Source: an uncultured Clostridia bacterium
Lineage (GTDB): Bacteria > Bacillota > Clostridia > TANB77 > CAG-508
Assembly: GCA_947626205.1 (NCBI GenBank)
Contig: CANQRO010000017.1
Location: 1-20,029, forward strand
Length of the DNA stretch: 20,029 nt
Direction: 5' to 3'
Every line of letters begins with the position of its first letter. Position 1 is the stretch's first letter. A program made the position numbers and the translations under genes. Below the pieces are notes generated by a model. The model saw only the letters and a list, made by a program, of their open reading frames with translations, was not told where the DNA came from and searched no databases. Positions 16,103 through 20,029 of the stretch are shown here, piece by piece.

Positions 16103-17437
16103 TTATATTTCTTTTTCTTCTTTTGATATATTTTTATTATTGACTGATATGTTATGATTCTTGCATGCTTTTACTTTTAATATTCGTTTATCCTCATATT
16201 CTTCTATTTTGTAAGTTATATTTTCAGTTTCAATTATAGGTTTTTCTTCATCTTCTGGGATTCTTCCTAATTTTTCTTGTAAATATCCAGATAATGTTTC
16301 ATATTCTCCTTCTGGAATTTTTATATCTAATATTTTATTTACATCTGAAATTGTAACATTTCCATTAATTAAATAAGTATTTTCATCTATTTTTTCATAT
16401 TCGTTTTCTATTTCATCATATTCATCAAATATATCACCCACTAATTCTTCTAAAATATCTTCCATAGTAACTAATCCTGCTGTGCCTCCGTATTCATCTA
16501 GGATGATTGCCATTTGATTATTATTCTTCTGTAATTCTTTAAACACTTCATTAATTGGTTTTGCCTGTGCAACAAAATATGCTGGATGTATAATACTTTT
16601 TAATTTCATTACTTTTTTATTTTTCATATATTTTAATAAATCTTTTAAATATAAAATACCCTTTATATCATCAATAGTATCTTCATAAACAGGAATTCTG
16701 CTATACTTATATTCATCTAGCTCATCAATCAACTCATTTATATTTTGATTAATATCGATTGCATAAATATCGGTTCTGTGAGTCATAATTTCAGATACAG
16801 TAATATCATTAAATTCAAATACATTATTTATTAAATTTCTTTCCTCTTCTTCAATTGCACCTTTTTCTTCGCTTTCATCAACTAGCATTTTTATTTCATC
16901 TTCTGTAACTACTTCTTCTTCTTTTTCAGATACTCCAAACATTTTTGAAATTAAATTAGTAGACACTGTTAAGAATTTAACAAATGGAAATGTTAAAATA
17001 TAAATTGCACGAATTATTCCAATCGTTGCATTTGATATTTTTTCATAATGCTTCATAGCAAGCCTTTTTGGTACTAATTCTCCAAAAACTAAAGTAAAAA
17101 ATGATAAAATTATAGTAATAATTACAATAGATATACTTTGCCAAACGCCTATACTAATAGCTGGAAATATATTATTTAATATTGGAGACAATTTACTTGC
17201 AAAAGCATCTGATGCAAATGCGCTAGATAGAAATCCTGCCAAGGTAATTCCTATTTGAATAGTTGATAAAAATCTACTTGGATTTTCTAACATTTTTAAT
17301 ATTTGCTTAGCTTTTTTATTGCCTTCTTTAGCCTGTTTTTCTACTTTTGCTTCATTCAATGAAATAAACGCAATTTCACTAGCAGCAAAAAAACCATTTA
17401 TTAAAATTAAAATGATTAAAATCATTATTTGTGTCAT
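16103..17437 (-). CDS. HlyC/CorC (CNNM) family membrane protein with CBS pair
   Basis: Integral membrane protein, 444 residues. A DUF21/CNNM transmembrane domain (about 1-180; NGFFAASEIAFISLN at the start, FGELVPKRLAMKH near 115) is followed by two CBS domains (about 200-320; VSEIMTHRTDI, YSRIPVYEDTIDDIKGILYLKDLL, QMAIILDEYGGTAGLVTMEDILEELVGDI). The C-terminal CorC_HlyC domain (about 345-430) follows. The CNNM family is linked to Mg2+ or other divalent cation export, with nucleotides sensed by the CBS pair; the 'haemolysin' name is historical. AAAGGA precedes ATG 17437. It is the first gene of the operon that continues to the WG-repeat, PLP and flavoprotein genes, with a perfect consensus promoter. 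Confidence 0.94.
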   Translation of the reverse strand: MTQIMILIILILINGFFAASEIAFISLNEAKVEKQAKEGNKKAKQILKMLENPSRFLSTIQIGITLAGFLSSAFASDAFASKLSPILNNIFPAISIGVWQSISIVIITIILSFFTLVFGELVPKRLAMKHYEKISNATIGIIRAIYILTFPFVKFLTVSTNLISKMFGVSEKEEEVVTEDEIKMLVDESEEKGAIEEEERNLINNVFEFNDITVSEIMTHRTDIYAIDINQNINELIDELDEYKYSRIPVYEDTIDDIKGILYLKDLLKYMKNKKVMKLKSIIHPAYFVAQAKPINEVFKELQKNNNQMAIILDEYGGTAGLVTMEDILEELVGDIFDEYDEIENEYEKIDENTYLINGNVTISDVNKILDIKIPEGEYETLSGYLQEKLGRIPEDEEKPIIETENITYKIEEYEDKRILKVKACKNHNISVNNKNISKEEKEI

Positions 17438-17489
17438 TAACTATTTCCTTTCTGTCTCCTTGGTGTTACAATCTTTATATTCTTTGTTT

Positions 17490-17518
17490 ATTATATATGG
17501 ATTTACCTTATATGTCAA
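17490..17518 (-). promoter_or_regulatory. Consensus SigA promoter of the HlyC/CorC operon
   Basis: On the - strand, perfect -35 TTGACA (17513-17518), 17-base spacer and perfect -10 TATAAT (17490-17495). It starts only 15 bases past the stop of the thioester-domain gene, and no terminator separates the two, so some read-through is also likely. Confidence 0.88.
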
Positions 17519-17533
17519 TTATTATAATAGTTA

Positions 17534-19024
17534 TTATTCTCTAACTGCTATTGGTAAGCTAGGTATTGTAAGGACATTTCTTTCAATATTTTTCATGTCC
17601 TCTAGAAATTCTTCTGTTACAAATCTAGTTGTTCTATTTACACCTGGTAATACTTTAGATTGCACAGTTTCCTCCCATGCTTCGTTATTATAAATATTTT
17701 CTTTTGTTATATTGTTAATATTTTTTCTATATATTGTATTTACAAAATAGTTAGTGTTTTCAAAATTTGTTTCATTAGTTTGTTTAATTATTTCTTTTTC
17801 TACGTTTTTATTATGAACATTGGTTACATTAGTTACATGATTTTCAGTAACTTTTTCAGTTTCTTCTGAAATATTAACTTCTTCCTTTTCTTGTGTTGTT
17901 TCTGTTTCAATTATTTCTGAATTATATACATTTAAATTTACATCTTCTATTTGTGTAATCTCAAATTCAATTAAATTTGAAGCTAGAGCATATTCTTCAT
18001 TTATATTAGTCTGTCTTATAAAATATTTTCCTTTTTCTAGCATAGTCTCTACTGTTCCATTTTCGTTTGTTGTTAAATTATTTTTTATTACATGTTGAGA
18101 ATCATTTAGTATTTCAAAACTACTTTCGGAAATAGCATTTTTAGTATTATTATCATAATTTGTAATAATTACTTTTGCTAAGTTTTGAAAACTTATATCC
18201 CATAATGCTTCTTTTTTTACATCTCCTGATTCAGATATCAAATACTTTTTATTCGGACTATTAAAATAATAACATTGACTTAATATTGCACTTTGTTTTT
18301 CATAAGATATTTTTACCTGAAAATCTTGATTCATTCCTCTTGTTGCGACTATTTTTATAATATCTCCATCTTCTACATTTGTTACAATTTCGTTTTGTCT
18401 ATTTTTTATTGATACATCAGATACATTTTGTAGTGATATAACAGCATTCTTTATTTCTGGTAATAATGTTACCTTAAATTCTTTATATTTGTATTTGTCA
18501 TTAGTTTCATCTATTTGCCAATCTGACGCTACTTCGCTAAAATCAACTTCCTTTTGTGTTGCATTTTCTAGTATCTTCTTAGTAGCTGATATTATTCTTT
18601 TACCACTATCATTTTCTGTAATGTATTTATTAATATCTTTTTCTTCAAACAATACATAAATTGCTTCTTGTGTTGCAAAATAAGCCTCTTGATCACTATT
18701 TACTTTTAATTCAGCATAACTTTTTATAGGATATCCATTTTCTAATATTCTCCTACATTTTTCATTATCATATATTTCAGAATTCGATAATACTATTGAA
18801 CTGTTATTATTATTTCTATTAAATGTATACACTGGTGTTCCATTGCAATGGAATTGTTTATAGTTACTTCTTTCTTCACCTTCATAATGATATCCTAATA
18901 TACTATCATAGATAGTTGAAACATACACATTTTCATCTATTGTAAAAGCCATTACATTTGATGAAAATAATAGTAGTAAAATTATTACTATGTTTATTAA
19001 TTTTATGATTTTTTTTATTTTCAT
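17534..19024 (-). CDS. Secreted thioester-domain (TED) adhesin-like protein with a Cna-B-like domain
   Basis: A 496-residue exported protein. Signal peptide 1-26 (hydrophobic 6-22, cleavage likely after VMA). Residues about 35-150 resemble the thioester domain of Gram-positive adhesins: FHCNGTPVY supplies a candidate Cys60 and YFATQEAIYVLFE a candidate Gln119 for an internal Cys-Gln thioester, with the typical ILENGYP between them. Such bonds can link covalently to host or surface targets. About 295-370 looks like a Cna-B/prealbumin-type beta domain (FEILNDSQ, TTNENGTVETMLEKGKYFIRQ). From 375 to 440 it is low-complexity, rich in Thr, Asn, Val and Glu. The C-terminus has no LPxTG signal or membrane tail; VLPGVNRT (about 455) is the nearest resemblance. 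It sits 85 bases after a sortase-like gene, suggesting they work together. No ribosome site lies directly before ATG 19024. Confidence 0.7.
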   Translation of the reverse strand: MKIKKIIKLINIVIILLLLFSSNVMAFTIDENVYVSTIYDSILGYHYEGEERSNYKQFHCNGTPVYTFNRNNNNSSIVLSNSEIYDNEKCRRILENGYPIKSYAELKVNSDQEAYFATQEAIYVLFEEKDINKYITENDSGKRIISATKKILENATQKEVDFSEVASDWQIDETNDKYKYKEFKVTLLPEIKNAVISLQNVSDVSIKNRQNEIVTNVEDGDIIKIVATRGMNQDFQVKISYEKQSAILSQCYYFNSPNKKYLISESGDVKKEALWDISFQNLAKVIITNYDNNTKNAISESSFEILNDSQHVIKNNLTTNENGTVETMLEKGKYFIRQTNINEEYALASNLIEFEITQIEDVNLNVYNSEIIETETTQEKEEVNISEETEKVTENHVTNVTNVHNKNVEKEIIKQTNETNFENTNYFVNTIYRKNINNITKENIYNNEAWEETVQSKVLPGVNRTTRFVTEEFLEDMKNIERNVLTIPSLPIAVRE

Positions 19025-19034
19025 TTTACTTTTA

Positions 19035-19076
19035 TATAATTAAAATATCTAAAATACTTTAATTATACTCTCCTTT
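19035..19076 (-). promoter_or_regulatory. Distant Shine-Dalgarno with intervening hairpin before the thioester-domain gene
   Basis: The only good ribosome site, AAAGGAGAG (19076-19068), is over 40 bases upstream of the ATG at 19024. Between them 19035-19048 and 19054-19067 form an A/T hairpin with one mismatch and a five-base loop. Folded, it would shorten the effective gap to about 11 bases, a normal reach. This looping model is inference; leaderless or weak initiation is the alternative. Confidence 0.45.
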
Positions 19077-19109
19077 CTTTTTTAGTTTTATAACATATTT
19101 ACATGTTGT

Positions 19110-19667
19110 TTATATCGCTATTGCTTGAACACATCTTCTTTTTTGTGGTTCATTAATTACTCCTGTTATTAGTGTTAATTTATTTTCATTTGTTTTTTCT
19201 AAATATGACCAATCTTTTTCATCTATAATAATATTAGATGATACTTCATATTGCTTATTTTCATCTCCATATTGATAAATAATTATATCTCCAATTTCTA
19301 ATTTTTCTAATCCTTGAAAATAATTTTTATCATATCCATAGCATCCTGCTACTAATCCAATGTTTCCGCTAATATATGATGTAGTTTCAAAATGTCCAAT
19401 ACTTTCATTAATTGTTTCTTCATCTGTTCCATCTTCAATATTTCCTACTATATTTATTTTAGGAATACTTAAGGTCCATTTATTTAGTTCTTTAGTTTCT
19501 TTATTTTTATTAGCAATATATTGTGATTCATTTGTATTGTAACTAGTTTTTACTATCTCACCTTTAAGCATAAATAGCATAAAAGTTATAACATTAATTT
19601 GAATGAATATAACAAATATTACGGTGAGCATTATAAAACTAGCCAAACTCTTTTGTTGGTCTTTCAT
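19110..19667 (-). CDS. Sortase-like protein without the catalytic His and Cys (possible pseudosortase)
   Basis: Membrane-anchored protein of 185 residues: one N-terminal helix (about 9-34), then a sortase-type barrel. The family pattern is clear: LSIPKINIVGNIEDGT, IGHFETTSYISGNIGLVAG, YFQGLEKLEIGDIIIY and the last strand KLTLITG...RRCVQAIAI. In sortases the first motif ends in the catalytic His (AGH) and the second in the catalytic Cys (TLITC). Here they are Cys109 (VAGCYG) and Gly169 (LITGVIN); the catalytic Arg is retained (Arg177/178). The bases are unambiguous (TGC and GGA), and the frame is intact without stops, so this is not simple decay. It may be an inactive relative that binds or positions the neighbouring thioester-domain protein, or one with shifted chemistry at Cys109 or Cys179. 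GGAGAG lies 13 bases before ATG 19667. Confidence 0.7.
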   Translation of the reverse strand: MKDQQKSLASFIMLTVIFVIFIQINVITFMLFMLKGEIVKTSYNTNESQYIANKNKETKELNKWTLSIPKINIVGNIEDGTDEETINESIGHFETTSYISGNIGLVAGCYGYDKNYFQGLEKLEIGDIIIYQYGDENKQYEVSSNIIIDEKDWSYLEKTNENKLTLITGVINEPQKRRCVQAIAI

Positions 19668-19760
19668 TATAGCTCATCACTCTCCTATTAAATTTTGATT
19701 CATTTTTCCTGTTGGAAACATAGATTTGATTTTAATTTTTTTAGAAAAAAATTAGAATTA

Positions 19761-19780
19761 AAATTAGTTCGAACTTAATT
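19761..19780. promoter_or_regulatory. Palindrome in the leader of the sortase-like gene
   Basis: A perfect ten-base palindrome AGTTCGAACT (19766-19775) is flanked by near-symmetric AT arms (AAATT / TAATT). It falls about 15-35 bases downstream of the expected transcription start, where a repressor operator or RNA hairpin could act. A separate A/T hairpin (19734-19742 with 19745-19753) follows on the - strand. Function is inferred from position only. Confidence 0.4.
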
Positions 19781-19801
19781 TTCTATGAATGAACATTTTT
19801 T

Positions 19802-19830
19802 ATTTTACATCATTATTCGCAATTTGTAAA
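19802..19830 (-). promoter_or_regulatory. SigA-type promoter of the sortase-like / thioester-domain genes
   Basis: On the - strand, -35 TTTACA (19825-19830), 17-base spacer and -10 TAAAAT (19802-19807). The leader to ATG 19667 would be long, about 128 bases. The 290-base gap 19668-19957 otherwise holds the palindrome and the divergent tRNA promoter. Confidence 0.6.
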
Positions 19831-19906
19831 GAATTTTTCATCGACAAAACTATACAATATTTGACATATGAATTATAAAAATTTCATAAAAAATTTGCAA
19901 ATACTA

Positions 19907-19935
19907 TTGACATTATCATAGAAATTTAGTATACT
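19907..19935 (+). promoter_or_regulatory. SigA promoter of the tRNA-Val gene
   Basis: Perfect -35 TTGACA (19907-19912), 17-base spacer and -10 TATACT (19930-19935). Expected start near 19942, about 16 bases before the mature tRNA end. Confidence 0.88.
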
Positions 19936-19957
19936 AGGCTATGTCGAAAAATTAAAT

Positions 19958-20029
19958 GGTCGCTTAGCTCAGCTGGGAGAGCATCTGCCTTACAAGCAGG
20001 GGGTCATAGGTTCGAGCCCTATAGCGACC
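19958..20029 (+). tRNA. tRNA-Val(TAC), cut at the window edge
   Basis: A complete cloverleaf is visible: acceptor stem GGTCGCT/AGCGACC (seven pairs), D arm GCTC/GAGC, anticodon stem TCTGC/GCAGG with loop CTTACAA and anticodon TAC (19991-19993), five-base variable loop, and T arm ATAGG-TTCGAGC-CCTAT. The window ends at base 72, so the discriminator base and any encoded CCA lie outside. The strong promoter suggests it heads a tRNA cluster continuing beyond the window. Confidence 0.97.

Noticed and set aside
16103..17437. Haemolysin function for the HlyC/CorC-like protein
   Set aside because: The name is historical; the domains are those of CNNM cation transporters.

Overview
This is an AT-rich chromosomal segment from an endospore-forming member of the Clostridia. 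Spo0A and BofA are both present, the Shine-Dalgarno sites are strong AGGAGG/GGGG types, the promoters are SigA-like with 17-nt spacers, and nearly all protein matches are to clostridial families. Nothing in it looks like a phage, a transposon or a CRISPR locus. An uncultured gut lineage is a reasonable guess, but the sequence does not prove it.

Layout. (1) 192-1926 (+): a long-chain acyl-CoA synthetase, interrupted by a +1 frameshift and closed by a hairpin terminator. (2) 1964-2064: a long imperfect inverted repeat enclosing a GC-rich, foldable core; a candidate structured RNA. (3) 5651-2088 (-): an apparent operon of a family 2 glycosyltransferase, a histidine phosphatase, pth, a short RNase E/G and bofA, behind two tandem promoters. 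(4) 6732-5920 (-): a membrane-anchored VanY-type D,D-carboxypeptidase with its own promoter. (5) 9942-6884 (-): a P-type cation ATPase, again interrupted by a +1 frameshift, then trmB. (6) 10927-10106 (-): spo0A with promoter, GTG start and terminator. (7) 17437-11063 (-): a run of HlyC/CorC-type membrane protein, WG-repeat protein, PLP enzyme of the methionine gamma-lyase family, HI0933/BaiN-type flavoprotein (third +1 frameshift) and a YigZ/IMPACT protein. (8) 19667-17534 (-): a sortase-like protein lacking the catalytic His and Cys, followed by a secreted thioester-domain adhesin-like protein. (9) 19958-20029 (+): tRNA-Val(TAC) with a near-consensus promoter, cut by the window edge just before its discriminator base.

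Main discovery. Three otherwise well-conserved genes are each broken by one +1 frameshift, and all three breaks fall exactly on an in-frame CGG codon in the context (U/A)UA CGG N. Reading the four bases CGGN as one glycine (skip C, read GGN) restores the family sequence every time. I checked every CGG trinucleotide in every coding region by eye: about 19 others occur, all out of frame. In-frame CGG therefore occurs only at these three sites in roughly 6,000 codons. The simplest reading is that CGG is not a normal arginine codon here (perhaps unassigned, with no decoding tRNA) and acts as a +1 recoding signal giving Gly. The genes would then be functional rather than pseudogenes. A sequencing artefact is the main alternative and is testable.
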